A stretch of DNA of 64,000 bases, from positions 1,612,001 to 1,676,000 of the forward strand of contig NVQB01000001.1 of assembly GCA_002319075.1 (NCBI GenBank). Reading direction: 5' to 3'. Shown here piece after piece: positions 33,541-41,905 of the stretch. The notes under the pieces were generated by a model that saw only the letters and a program-made list of their open reading frames with translations, did no database searches and was not told the origin of the DNA. Every line of letters begins with the position of its first letter. Within the stretch, counting starts at the first letter, position 1. The DNA comes from Sphingobacteriaceae bacterium. GTDB lineage: Bacteria > Bacteroidota > Bacteroidia > B-17B0 > Aurantibacillaceae. The position numbers and the translations under genes are program-made.

Positions 33541-35607
33541 TTGTTCTCTAAACTTATAATTAATAGTCCCTGGTATTTTTTTTTACTGAGCTTGGTTTTA
33601 AGCGCTGCGATTAGCCTTTTGCTCTATTATAAGAATAAAAAAAATTCCGAGGCTTCCACAACTGTTCTTAAAGGAATGGCCGCTTTAAGATTTTTAAGTT
33701 TCTTTTTTATTTTACTTTTCCTGCTGAACATTTTTTTTAAGCATCTGCAAAATGAGACTGAAAATCCGATTGTGCTTTTGGCCATAGATAATTCCAGTTC
33801 GATCAGGTCTTCAGCCGACAGCGCTTTTGTACAAGGAGATTTTTTGAATCAGCTCGAAAAAGTCAGATCAAAACTTGGAGAAAAACACACCCTTAAAACG
33901 GTTTTGTTCGGCAGTAAAGCCCAAACTTCTGATGAAAAGGCAACTTTTTCGGAAAAAGAAACAGATCTTGAAAACCTGGTGAATGAAGTTGAAAATAATT
34001 ATTCCAATCAAAATATCGGGGCTTTAATTGTTGTTAGCGACGGCATTTACAACAAAGGCTCTAACCCGGTATATTCTGCCGAAAAATTAGGCTATCCTAT
34101 TTACACAGTGGCCATGGGCGACACTAATGAAATAAAGGATGTTCTTATTCAAAAAGTAAACCATAATCAGGTGGCGTATGCAGGAAATAATTTTCCTGTG
34201 GAAGTGGTTGTGAATGCTAAGAAATTTGCGGGTAAGGAGGTAATAGTTAGTCTGCTGGAAGGTGGGACTGAAAAATCCAAACAAACTTTAAAGATCGCTT
34301 CTGATAATTTTTTAAGTACCTGCAATTTTACTCTGAGCGCTTCTAAAGTGGGAGTTGTGAGGTATACTGCGAAGGTTTCCATTCTGGATGGCGAAAAAAA
34401 TACCGCTAACAATAGTCAGCCATTTGTAGTAGAAGTGATTGATAATAAGGAAAAAATTCTTTTGCTGGCGGTAATTCCTCATCCGGATGTAGCGGCTATT
34501 AAAGAAGCCATTAGTGACGGCACGAATTACGAAGTGGACTATGCTTTAACGCAGGATTTTACCAAACCTGTTAAGCCCTACAGTCTTGTTATTATACATG
34601 GTTACAGTGCTGCCCAGGCTCAGCTTATTGCAGACTGCAAAAATAACCTCGTGCCCTTTTGGATCATTAATCCGGCAGGACCAGAAAATCTTCCGGGGCT
34701 AAAAATCAGCGGTTCTTTAAACAGATACAATGATTCGGAACCTTACATTGAAAATTCGTTCGGTCTCTTTACAATTAGCGATGACTTAAAAAAATTCGCA
34801 AAAGATTTACCCGCTGTAAAAACTTTTTTTGGAAACTACAGCATAGGCAATGGTTCGAATAATTTGATCAATCAGCGTATTGGCCAGATAGAAACGGAGA
34901 ATCCTATTTTATTTTTTACAGAATCAAGTGGATTAAAAAGTGCCGTTTTTTTAGGAGATGGATTATGGAAATGGAAATTTCGTGATTTTGCCGAACATAA
35001 AAATTTCAATTTATTTACCGAATTAATCAGTAAATCGGTTCAATATCTTTCTGTTAAAAGCGATAAAAGTTTTTTCAGGGTAAGCGCTCCAAAAATTATA
35101 AATGAAAATACAGAAATAGAGCTAGGTGCTGAGGTGTATAATAAAAGTTATGAATCTGTTACAGATCCTGATGTTACGCTGGTGCTGACAAATTCAGAAG
35201 ATAAAAAATTCAATTATACGTTTAGTAAAACAACTTCCGCTTATAAATTAAATATTGGTGTTCTTCCCCCGGGCGAATACCGTTATGAAGCCTCTGTAAA
35301 AAACAACAAGGAACTTTTTGTCAAGCAAGGAGTATTTGCTGTAAAAGAGGTTATTTCGGAAAAAATAAATACGGTAGCAAATCATCAATTACTTTACCAG
35401 CTGGCAAACCGCAGCAACGGCAAATTATTTTATCCAAATGAACTTCAAAAACTGGAAGATGACTTATTAAAAAGCGACAAAATCAAAGCCATTACCTACT
35501 CGCAAATTTCCACTTCTTCTTTGATCGACTTAAAATGGTTGTTCTGGCTAATACTTGGACTTCTTTCTGCAGAATGGTTTTTTAGAAAACGCTTTTTATC
35601 TATCTAA
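33541..35607 (+). CDS. VWA-domain membrane protein
   Basis: A large protein with two N-terminal membrane segments (after SKLIINSPWYFFLLSL and near LRFLSFFFILLFLLNIFF). A von Willebrand factor A domain follows with the MIDAS motif DNSSS (about residues 82-86) and VVSDGIYNKGS, then Ig-like domains and a glutamine-amidotransferase-like or similar region. A last membrane helix ends the protein (LKWLFWLILGLLSAEWFF). The start is uncertain: the frame opens at TTG 33487, overlapping fabG by 22 bp. I prefer TTG 33541 (giving 688 residues) because the membrane segment follows directly. Such proteins are common in Bacteroidota, and a role in envelope integrity is only inferred. The lipoprotein gene starts 3 bp after it. 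Confidence 0.75.
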   Translation: MFSKLIINSPWYFFLLSLVLSAAISLLLYYKNKKNSEASTTVLKGMAALRFLSFFFILLFLLNIFFKHLQNETENPIVLLAIDNSSSIRSSADSAFVQGDFLNQLEKVRSKLGEKHTLKTVLFGSKAQTSDEKATFSEKETDLENLVNEVENNYSNQNIGALIVVSDGIYNKGSNPVYSAEKLGYPIYTVAMGDTNEIKDVLIQKVNHNQVAYAGNNFPVEVVVNAKKFAGKEVIVSLLEGGTEKSKQTLKIASDNFLSTCNFTLSASKVGVVRYTAKVSILDGEKNTANNSQPFVVEVIDNKEKILLLAVIPHPDVAAIKEAISDGTNYEVDYALTQDFTKPVKPYSLVIIHGYSAAQAQLIADCKNNLVPFWIINPAGPENLPGLKISGSLNRYNDSEPYIENSFGLFTISDDLKKFAKDLPAVKTFFGNYSIGNGSNNLINQRIGQIETENPILFFTESSGLKSAVFLGDGLWKWKFRDFAEHKNFNLFTELISKSVQYLSVKSDKSFFRVSAPKIINENTEIELGAEVYNKSYESVTDPDVTLVLTNSEDKKFNYTFSKTTSAYKLNIGVLPPGEYRYEASVKNNKELFVKQGVFAVKEVISEKINTVANHQLLYQLANRSNGKLFYPNELQKLEDDLLKSDKIKAITYSQISTSSLIDLKWLFWLILGLLSAEWFFRKRFLSI

Positions 35608-35610
35608 GCA

Positions 35611-35964
35611 ATGAAACTCAGTTTTTATTTTTCAGTGGTAGTTTCAGTGAGCCTTTTCCTTGGCAGCTGCAGCTTGCCTAAAATAGAAAAAGAAGCTCCC
35701 GAAATAAACGTAATTGCACCAAATTCCGAATTCTGTATTATTTTACCTGAGAATCATACAACGGGGTATTTATGGCAATTAAGTCCGACTTTCGACGAGG
35801 GAGTTGTTACCCATATCAACGATGTTTGGCATGGAAATGAAAAAGGAATTTACCTGAATTTCAGCAGCCTTTCTGCAGGACAAACCACTCTTAGTTTTGT
35901 ATCCCGTAAATACCAGGATACGGCTGAAATAAAGCACTTTATTGTTAAAATCGAAAGGGATTAA
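35611..35964 (+). CDS. Chagasin-like (I42) lipoprotein
   Basis: A 117-residue protein with a lipobox (LFLGSC, Cys20). The mature part contains PENHTTGYLWQL, matching the NPTTGYxW loop of chagasin/I42 cysteine-protease inhibitors. GNEKGIYLNFSSLSAGQTTLSFVSRKY follows, corresponding to the second and third inhibitory loop regions of the Ig-like fold; the usual RPW motif is degenerate. It could protect the cell from cysteine proteases or bind an envelope partner; inhibition is not shown. It starts 3 bp after the VWA protein gene, suggesting translational coupling. Confidence 0.62.
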   Translation: MKLSFYFSVVVSVSLFLGSCSLPKIEKEAPEINVIAPNSEFCIILPENHTTGYLWQLSPTFDEGVVTHINDVWHGNEKGIYLNFSSLSAGQTTLSFVSRKYQDTAEIKHFIVKIERD

Positions 35965-36011
35965 ATGCTCATGTCCCCGCTTTTACTATCTTTACCTTCG
36001 GCTAAAAAGCT

Positions 36012-36025
36012 CCGACAGCTATCGG
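36012..36025. promoter_or_regulatory. Palindromic element CCGAYAGCTATCGG, copy 1
   Basis: CCGACAGCTATCGG, a 14-bp palindrome with one mismatch, ends 26 nt before the desaturase start codon. A perfect copy (CCGATAGCTATCGG) ends 24 nt before the start of the TPR gene on the minus strand (38150-38163). The matching positions suggest a promoter-region or leader function, though such elements may also be dispersed intergenic repeats. Confidence 0.4.
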
Positions 36026-36051
36026 CATAAAAACTATCACCAACTACACAA

Positions 36052-37149
36052 ATGAGTAATCAGACACAAAAAATTTTAAGATTTAACAACTCTAACCGAC
36101 AGTTTTACACAGAATTAAAAAAGAGGGTTGACGCGTATTTCAAAGAAAATCAAGTAAGTAAAAATGGAAATATAAACATGTACCTTAAAACGGTATTTAT
36201 GTTTGCTGCCTATTTTGTACCCTATTTTTTAATTCTTTTTAATGTTTTCGAAAGTAAATTTGTTTGGTTTCTGCTAACCGTTTTAATGGGGTTTGCGATG
36301 GCGGGTATTGGCTTATGCGTTATGCACGATGCCAATCATGGCAGCTACAGTAAAAATACAAAGTTCAATAAAATTCTAGGGTATATTTCTATCAGCCTTT
36401 TAGGTGGTTTTTCGTTAAACTGGAGAATACAGCACAATGTTATTCATCACACTTATACAAATGTTCACGAGCACGACGAAGACATCGCTCCTCCGGGATT
36501 TATGCGTTTTGAGCCGCATTCCGACAAAAAGTGGATTCATAAATTGCAGTTTTTATATGCCTGGTTCTTTTATGGTATGATGACTTTGATGTGGAGTACT
36601 ACGAAAGACTTTAAACAACTTGCTCGTTACAATCAGAAAGGCCTTTTAAAAGGAGCCAACACTACTTACGGTGTAGAACTTGCCTTGCTTATTACCTGTA
36701 AACTAGTTTATTACGCTTACATGCTTTTACCTTATTTTCTTATTAAGGAACTCAGTTTTTTACAGTGGCTTTTAGGATTTGTAATTTTGCATTATGTTGC
36801 GGGCATGATACTCGCTATGATTTTTCAGCCTGCACACGTGGTGTCGGAGACTGAATTTCCTCTACCAAATGATGAAGGTAGTTTTGAAAATCACTGGGCT
36901 GAGCATCAAATGAGAACTACAATGAATTTTGCTACCGGAGATCCACTATTTTCCTGGTTAGTTGGTGGTTTAAATTACCAGGTGGAACACCATTTATTTC
37001 CGACCATTTCGCACGTTCACTATCCAAAAATTTCTAAGATAGTAGAGGAGACGGCTAAAGAATTTAATGTTCCTTATCTATCACGAAAAACTTTTGTGGG
37101 AGCTTTGTGGTCGCACGAAGTAATGCTTTGGAAATTAGGCCGGGTATAA
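36052..37149 (+). CDS. Membrane fatty acid desaturase (acyl-CoA / front-end type)
   Basis: A 365-residue integral membrane di-iron enzyme. The three His boxes are HDANH (92-96), HNVIHH (128-133) and QVEHH (310-314). Two pairs of membrane helices flank them (about 45-90 and 205-270). The glutamine in the third box (Q..HH) is typical of front-end or linoleoyl-CoA-type desaturases. No cytochrome b5 domain is fused. It introduces a cis double bond in acyl chains of membrane lipids, likely for fluidity; the position is not known. A strong terminator follows. The gene upstream ends 87 bp before, so it probably has its own promoter. Confidence 0.9.
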   Translation: MSNQTQKILRFNNSNRQFYTELKKRVDAYFKENQVSKNGNINMYLKTVFMFAAYFVPYFLILFNVFESKFVWFLLTVLMGFAMAGIGLCVMHDANHGSYSKNTKFNKILGYISISLLGGFSLNWRIQHNVIHHTYTNVHEHDEDIAPPGFMRFEPHSDKKWIHKLQFLYAWFFYGMMTLMWSTTKDFKQLARYNQKGLLKGANTTYGVELALLITCKLVYYAYMLLPYFLIKELSFLQWLLGFVILHYVAGMILAMIFQPAHVVSETEFPLPNDEGSFENHWAEHQMRTTMNFATGDPLFSWLVGGLNYQVEHHLFPTISHVHYPKISKIVEETAKEFNVPYLSRKTFVGALWSHEVMLWKLGRV

Positions 37150-37174
37150 CCAAAAATCGCTTTATATTAAGAAC

Positions 37175-37197
37175 GCCCCGTAATCCGGGGCTTTTTT
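37175..37197 (+). terminator. Intrinsic terminator of the desaturase gene
   Basis: GCCCCG, TAATC loop, CGGGGC followed by TTTTTT. The T-run overlaps the stop codon of the convergent TPR gene (37196-37198). Confidence 0.9.
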
Positions 37198-38125
37198 AAT
37201 TACTGGCATTGCCGATGCAATTTATTTTTTCAAGTTCTTCCAAAGATTTGGAATAGCCCAGGTCTTTGGCCATGTTTAAGTCGCCGCAGGCCCCCGCAAT
37301 ATCTGCTTTATGCTTCTTTGCCAAACCCCGGTAAAAAAAGGCTTTACCTTGCAGAGGTTTTAATTCAAGTGACTTATTTAAATCTTTAATGGCCGCTGCA
37401 TCTTCGCCTTCGGCAATTTTACACATGCCACTTAATAAATAAGCACTCCAAAAGTCAGCATTCATTTGTATTGCCTGCCCTGCATCTTTAATAGAACCTT
37501 TATAATCCTGCAGATCGTAACGTACCAAAGCGCGCTGATAATAATAATCTGCAGTTTCTTTCAAAGTAATAGCGCTTGTTAAATCGGCAATGGCGCCCCA
37601 GTATTCTTTTGTTTTAGCGCGTGCTACCCCTCTATAATAATAGGCGAATGTATTTTGTGGATCGTAAAAAAGCGCCATAGTTTCATCATTCACACATTCT
37701 TGTTCTTTACCCATAGCGTGAAAAACCGCACCGCGAAAGCTGTACGTGTTAGCGTGATCATTTTTTAAACTAATAGATTTATTAAAATCTTCCAGGGCTG
37801 TAGTGTAATTTCTCAGATAATAGTTTGCCAAACCTCTGCGGTAATATATTTCATAGTTCCCAGAAGCAAGTTGAAGCGATCTATCGTAATCGTATAAAGC
37901 TTCCCGGTCTTTTTTTAAATAGAAGTGTGTAAGTCCACGTTTAAAATAGGTGGTAGCATCGCTACTATCGCTACTCAAGGCTTTTGAATAATTTTTTAAC
38001 GCATCTGCATACTTTTTCTGCGCGGCGTTTTCATCAGCAAGCTTAATAAAATCGGAAACACTTGACTGCCCTTTACCTGTGATGAACAGGAAAAACAGGA
38101 GGAGCGTACTGAGTGCAGATTTCAT
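37196..38125 (-). CDS. Exported TPR-repeat protein
   Basis: A 309-residue protein with a signal peptide (1-19, FITGKG-Q). Seven or so tetratricopeptide repeats of 34 residues then fill the protein; examples are SDATTYFKRGLTHFYLKKD, NYEIYYRRGLANYYLRNY and FWSAYLLSGMCKIAEGEDAA. TPR proteins mediate protein-protein contacts; this one should act in the periplasm or at the outer membrane. The conserved C-terminal part has two Cys (GACGDLNMAKDLGYS, INCIGNASN). No partner is evident. Convergent with the desaturase gene. Confidence 0.82.
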   Translation of the reverse strand: MKSALSTLLLFFLFITGKGQSSVSDFIKLADENAAQKKYADALKNYSKALSSDSSDATTYFKRGLTHFYLKKDREALYDYDRSLQLASGNYEIYYRRGLANYYLRNYTTALEDFNKSISLKNDHANTYSFRGAVFHAMGKEQECVNDETMALFYDPQNTFAYYYRGVARAKTKEYWGAIADLTSAITLKETADYYYQRALVRYDLQDYKGSIKDAGQAIQMNADFWSAYLLSGMCKIAEGEDAAAIKDLNKSLELKPLQGKAFFYRGLAKKHKADIAGACGDLNMAKDLGYSKSLEELEKINCIGNASN

Positions 38126-38149
38126 ATGTTTAAATTACTGTTATTGATC

Positions 38150-38163
38150 CCGATAGCTATCGG
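38150..38163. promoter_or_regulatory. Palindromic element CCGATAGCTATCGG, copy 2
   Basis: Perfect 14-bp palindrome ending 24 nt upstream of the TPR gene start (minus strand). See the related copy at 36012-36025. The remainder of the 196-bp gap (38164-38321) is AT-rich; no gene seen. Confidence 0.42.
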
Positions 38164-38321
38164 AAGTGATATGGCATAACCAGTTCAGTGTTTTGTTTTG
38201 TATTTCAACAAACATGACTATTTCATCCTATTAAAATAGCAGAAATGCAGTCCCTGAAAATTTAATAAAAAAGGAGTTATTAAATAGTGAACGTGAACAA
38301 AGTCAACAAAAAAATCTGCCG

Positions 38322-39641
38322 TTATTTCATCAACTTTTGTTTCACATCACTAAAACCTGGAAAGTTATGGTAATGCCAGTTGGCGATAACTACTCCGTCT
38401 TTAACAAGCATCAAACCCGGATTACTGCGGATCATTGTTTTTAACACGGTATTATCAACTGTTACAAAGTCATAAAGTGCGTTGTGTTTATGCTTAAACT
38501 CATCAATTTCTTTATTACCGCTTGCCGTCATAGCTATAAACTTATATTTTTCGCCCGAGGCTAACTTATAAAAATCGTTGATCTGCGCCATTAAAGTCTC
38601 ATTGTCTTCGGTTAAAGCAAGTTCATGCACTATGAGCCAGAAACTGTAATTTTTATCATTTAAAAGTGAATCGGTAATATTAACACCATCGATGCTGTTT
38701 ACCAGGAAGTCTGTAATTTTAGGGGCATCTACAGCATCTTTTACAGTGATATTATCTGTGGCAAACCATTTCCAGTTTAAAGTATCGGCCCAAGGATAAT
38801 TTTTTAAATCAAAATGCTCCTTTTTTCCTGTTTTTGTATTCTCGTAAATAAATCCGGTTTCAATTACCGCCGGCGAATAGGTTGGCGGGAATTTCATGTT
38901 TTCCTTAATACTCATACCCGGGGCATAAGCTCTGAAATCTAAAGGTGGTAAATTCCTGTAAGCGTAAATTGGAAACGCAATAGAGAAAACGAGTCCTAGT
39001 GCAAAAATTGCAGCCACTAACATCGGCGCGCCAATAGGGTTAATATTTTCTCTCCCGGCAAATAGAAGTGTAATTAAAATCATAAGTGCGATATCTTTCC
39101 AGAAACTCTCCCATGGTTTTAACGGAAGGAAATCGCCGAAGCAACCGCAGTGCGTAACTTTATTGTAACAGGCCGAATAAAAAGTAAGGAAAGTAAAAAA
39201 GGTAATCTGCGCAAATAATAACCAAAGAGTCAAATTACGTTTATATCCAATCAGCAACATAACGCCTAAAACTATTTCACTGGCGCAAATTAAAATGGCA
39301 AGCGGTAATGCAATGTGTGCAAACGATTCAAAAATAGACATGCCCGTGTCGCCCTGGAAAACTTCGAAATATTCTTTCAATTTATAGCTGAATCCAAGAG
39401 GGTCGTTTGCTTTGATAAAACCAGAAAAAATAAATAATCCTCCTACAAGCACCCTCGGAATATGGGCCAAAATTGGGGCCTTAGCAATAAAGTCGGAAGC
39501 GTTAACCAGCAAAAATAAAATGGCTAAAACAACCACTAAAGTCGTTTTGCTAAAACATGGCGGACAAATGAAATAGATTAATGCCGCTAACCCAGCTGAC
39601 CAGATAAAACGAAATACTTTTGAAGAGAGAAATTTTTTCAT
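38322..39641 (-). CDS. DoxX-like membrane protein (BT_3928-like family)
   Basis: A 439-residue protein. The N-terminal 220 residues are a multi-pass membrane region of DoxX/MauE type, with PRVLVGGLFIFSGFIKANDP and the CYNKVTHCGCFGDFLPLKPW segment containing conserved Cys/Gly (GCFG). A soluble periplasmic C-terminal domain of about 200 residues looks thioredoxin-like (LVKDGVVIANWHYHNFP near its end). The family is found next to DUF1599 and folP in many Bacteroidota, as here. By analogy with MauE/DoxX it may serve redox or thiol metabolism in the membrane, but its function is unknown. It follows DUF1599 on the minus strand after 67 bp. Confidence 0.78.
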   Translation of the reverse strand: MKKFLSSKVFRFIWSAGLAALIYFICPPCFSKTTLVVVLAILFLLVNASDFIAKAPILAHIPRVLVGGLFIFSGFIKANDPLGFSYKLKEYFEVFQGDTGMSIFESFAHIALPLAILICASEIVLGVMLLIGYKRNLTLWLLFAQITFFTFLTFYSACYNKVTHCGCFGDFLPLKPWESFWKDIALMILITLLFAGRENINPIGAPMLVAAIFALGLVFSIAFPIYAYRNLPPLDFRAYAPGMSIKENMKFPPTYSPAVIETGFIYENTKTGKKEHFDLKNYPWADTLNWKWFATDNITVKDAVDAPKITDFLVNSIDGVNITDSLLNDKNYSFWLIVHELALTEDNETLMAQINDFYKLASGEKYKFIAMTASGNKEIDEFKHKHNALYDFVTVDNTVLKTMIRSNPGLMLVKDGVVIANWHYHNFPGFSDVKQKLMK

Positions 39642-39708
39642 GTGAGATGTCTTGTTAATTTTCTAAATATACCGAGAGTTTAAGCTTCTAAAGGTGGCTT
39701 AAATACTT

Positions 39709-40251
39709 TTAACCTTTGTCTGCTAGCCTGATCATGGCGAAAACCGCGTAGTTAATCATGTCCATGTAATTCGCGTCAACACCTTCGCTGATAATTGTTT
39801 TTCCCTTGTTATCTTCGATTTGTTTTACCCGGAAAATTTTCATGAGGATAAGATCAGTTAACGAGCTGATACGCATATCGCGCCAAGCCTCGCCGTAATC
39901 GTGGTTTTTATCTTCCATCAATTTTTTTGTCTGCGCCAGATACTTCAGGTACAGATTCTTTACTTCCTCATAAGGGAGATCAATTCGTGTGTCGCCTGCG
40001 AGTTCCAGCTGTATCAGAGCGATAGCACAATAATTAATAATACCAATGTATTCGCCACTAATAGCATCTTCAATTTTTTGAGTGCCTTTTTCTTCAATGC
40101 TTTTAATGCGCTGTGCTTTTATAAAAATCTGATCGGTAAGGGAAGTTGGCCTCAGGTTTCTCCACGCTGTTCCATAGTCTTTCATTTTCTTTAAAAAGAT
40201 ATCTTTGCAGAGCGTAATGGCGGCGTCGTATTGTTGCGATGTGTTTTGCAT
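39709..40251 (-). CDS. DUF1599 domain protein
   Basis: A 180-residue soluble protein with two copies of a DUF1599-like segment: KKMKDYGTAWRNLRPTSLTDQIFIKAQRIK (about 20-50) and EDKNHDYGEAWRDMRISSLTDLILMKIFRVKQIE (about 115-150). The family has been linked by others to nucleotide modification-associated domains; its role in this conserved folP neighbourhood is not established. The start is the ATG at 40251, only 5 bp from the divergent folP start. Confidence 0.85.
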   Translation of the reverse strand: MQNTSQQYDAAITLCKDIFLKKMKDYGTAWRNLRPTSLTDQIFIKAQRIKSIEEKGTQKIEDAISGEYIGIINYCAIALIQLELAGDTRIDLPYEEVKNLYLKYLAQTKKLMEDKNHDYGEAWRDMRISSLTDLILMKIFRVKQIEDNKGKTIISEGVDANYMDMINYAVFAMIRLADKG

Positions 40252-40256
40252 AAAGT

Positions 40257-41114
40257 ATGAGCACTAAAATTAACGAAATAAAATCAATTGAATATTCCTG
40301 TAATGGGAAAATAATAACATTTCATAAGCCTTTGATTATGGCCATTGTTAATATAACTCCTGACAGTTTTTACGATGGCGGAAAGTATGATTCGGTGAGG
40401 GACATATTACATGACGTAGAAGAAAAAATAAAGTTAGGCGCGGACATTATTGATCTTGGCGCAGCTTCGTCGCGACCCAACGCGAAGGAAATCAGTGAAA
40501 CAGAAGAATGGGAGCGTTTAAAAGGTGTACTAACAGTTATTAGAGAAAAGTTTCCTGAAATTTTAATTAGTATAGATACGTATAGAGCTTCAATAGCTGA
40601 GCAAAGTGCGCATCTGGGGGCAGACATTATCAACGATATTGGCGGTGGAACACTTGATGATAAAATGTTTGCAACCGTTGCCCGACTAAACCTTCCGTAT
40701 ATTCTCATGCATATACAAGGTACACCGCAAACCATGCAACAAAATCCGCATTACGAAAACAGTGTTTCAGACATTCGGGAAATTTTTGAATCCAAAATTA
40801 ATTCTCTTAAAAATTTAAATTTTTCTAAAATTATTATCGATCCAGGTTTTGGCTTTGGAAAAAGTCTTGAAAACAATTACGAGCTTTTAAAGGGAATGTC
40901 CTCTTTTTTAAATCTCCATTTCCCAATATTAGCGGGCGTTTCGAGAAAAGGTATGATTAATAAGGTTATTGGCACCAACCCGGTTACCGCTCTAAACGGC
41001 ACAACCGTTCTAAATACAATTGCGCTACTAAACGGAGCCTCGATTTTAAGAGTACACGACGTAACCGAAGCTAAACAAGCTATCGAATTAACAGAGTTTT
41101 ACAAGAGCGTTTAA
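40257..41114 (+). CDS. folP: Dihydropteroate synthase
   Basis: A 285-residue TIM-barrel enzyme of folate synthesis that joins pABA and hydroxymethyl-dihydropterin pyrophosphate. Motifs: PLIMAIVNITPDSFYDGGKY, DIIDLGAASSRPNAKEIS (the usual GGESTRPG is GAASSRPNA), SIDTYRASIAEQS, IINDIGGG, PYILMHIQGTPQTMQQNP, IIDPGFGFGKS, LAGVSRKGMI and LRVHDV. It starts 5 bp from the divergent DUF1599 gene, so each promoter must lie within the other gene. It is the first of a plus-strand series with DUF4159, DUF5686 and a TonB-like protein. Confidence 0.94.
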   Translation: MSTKINEIKSIEYSCNGKIITFHKPLIMAIVNITPDSFYDGGKYDSVRDILHDVEEKIKLGADIIDLGAASSRPNAKEISETEEWERLKGVLTVIREKFPEILISIDTYRASIAEQSAHLGADIINDIGGGTLDDKMFATVARLNLPYILMHIQGTPQTMQQNPHYENSVSDIREIFESKINSLKNLNFSKIIIDPGFGFGKSLENNYELLKGMSSFLNLHFPILAGVSRKGMINKVIGTNPVTALNGTTVLNTIALLNGASILRVHDVTEAKQAIELTEFYKSV

Positions 41115-41146
41115 TCTTATTCTTCTTTTTTATTTAACTTCATCAC

Positions 41147-41851
41147 ATGCAAAATCCATCGATAAGATCACTTAAAAAAATTCACCTTTTGTGGGTTGCC
41201 GTTTTATTTGGCTTACTGAGTTTCTCTTTTATCCGTCCACCCTACTCCTACCAGATTGCGCTTTTAAAATATAATGGTGGCGGAGATTGGTACGCCAACC
41301 TTGAAACTTCGTTGCCAAATCTTATTAAATATTGCAACGCGCAAATTAAAACGAGCATTAATCCTGAGCAAGCTATTGTGGACGCGGGAAGTATAGAACT
41401 CTTTAATTACCCTTTGATTCACATGACTGGCCATGGAAATGTTATTTTTTCTAACCAGGAAGCCGAAAATTTAAGGAATTATATGATCGCGGGCGGCTTT
41501 TTGCACGTAAGCGATAATTACGGAATGGATAAGTTCATCCGCCCACAATTAAAAAGAATTTTTCCGGAACTGGACCTTGTTGAATTACCTTTTGATCATC
41601 CTATCTATCATCAGCGCTTTGACTTTAATTCAGGGCTACCTAAAATTCATGAACATGATAATGGCTCTCCAAAAGGGTACGGTTTAATTTACAAAGGTCG
41701 CCTGGTGTGTTTTTACGATTATGAATGCGATTTGGGAGATGGCTGGGAAAGTCAGGAAATTCACAACGACAGCGAAGAAGCGAGAACAAAAGCCCTTAAA
41801 ATGGGAGCAAACATAGTTTCTTTTGCTTTTATGGGTTTTGATAAAAAATAA
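41147..41851 (+). CDS. DUF4159 domain protein
   Basis: A 234-residue protein with one N-terminal membrane segment (12-28, LLWVAVLFGLLSFSFI). The DUF4159 domain follows: QIALLKYNGGGDWYANLETSLPNLIKYCN, the PLIHMTGHGNVIFS motif, the GGFLHVSDNYGMDKFIRPQL segment and the acidic HNDSEEARTKALKMGANI region. The fold is glutamine-amidotransferase-like but its function is unknown; family members often accompany VWA/BatA-type proteins. It should be anchored with its domain in the periplasm. It lies 32 bp after folP. Confidence 0.85.
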   Translation: MQNPSIRSLKKIHLLWVAVLFGLLSFSFIRPPYSYQIALLKYNGGGDWYANLETSLPNLIKYCNAQIKTSINPEQAIVDAGSIELFNYPLIHMTGHGNVIFSNQEAENLRNYMIAGGFLHVSDNYGMDKFIRPQLKRIFPELDLVELPFDHPIYHQRFDFNSGLPKIHEHDNGSPKGYGLIYKGRLVCFYDYECDLGDGWESQEIHNDSEEARTKALKMGANIVSFAFMGFDKK

Positions 41852-41905
41852 TATGATTTTGTAACTTTATTTATGCCTCCTCGTCATACAGATTAAGTTT
41901 GCATT

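Noticed and set aside
34845-34870. tRNA-like GGTTCGAAT segment
   Set aside because: It lies inside the VWA protein gene and no cloverleaf arms surround it.
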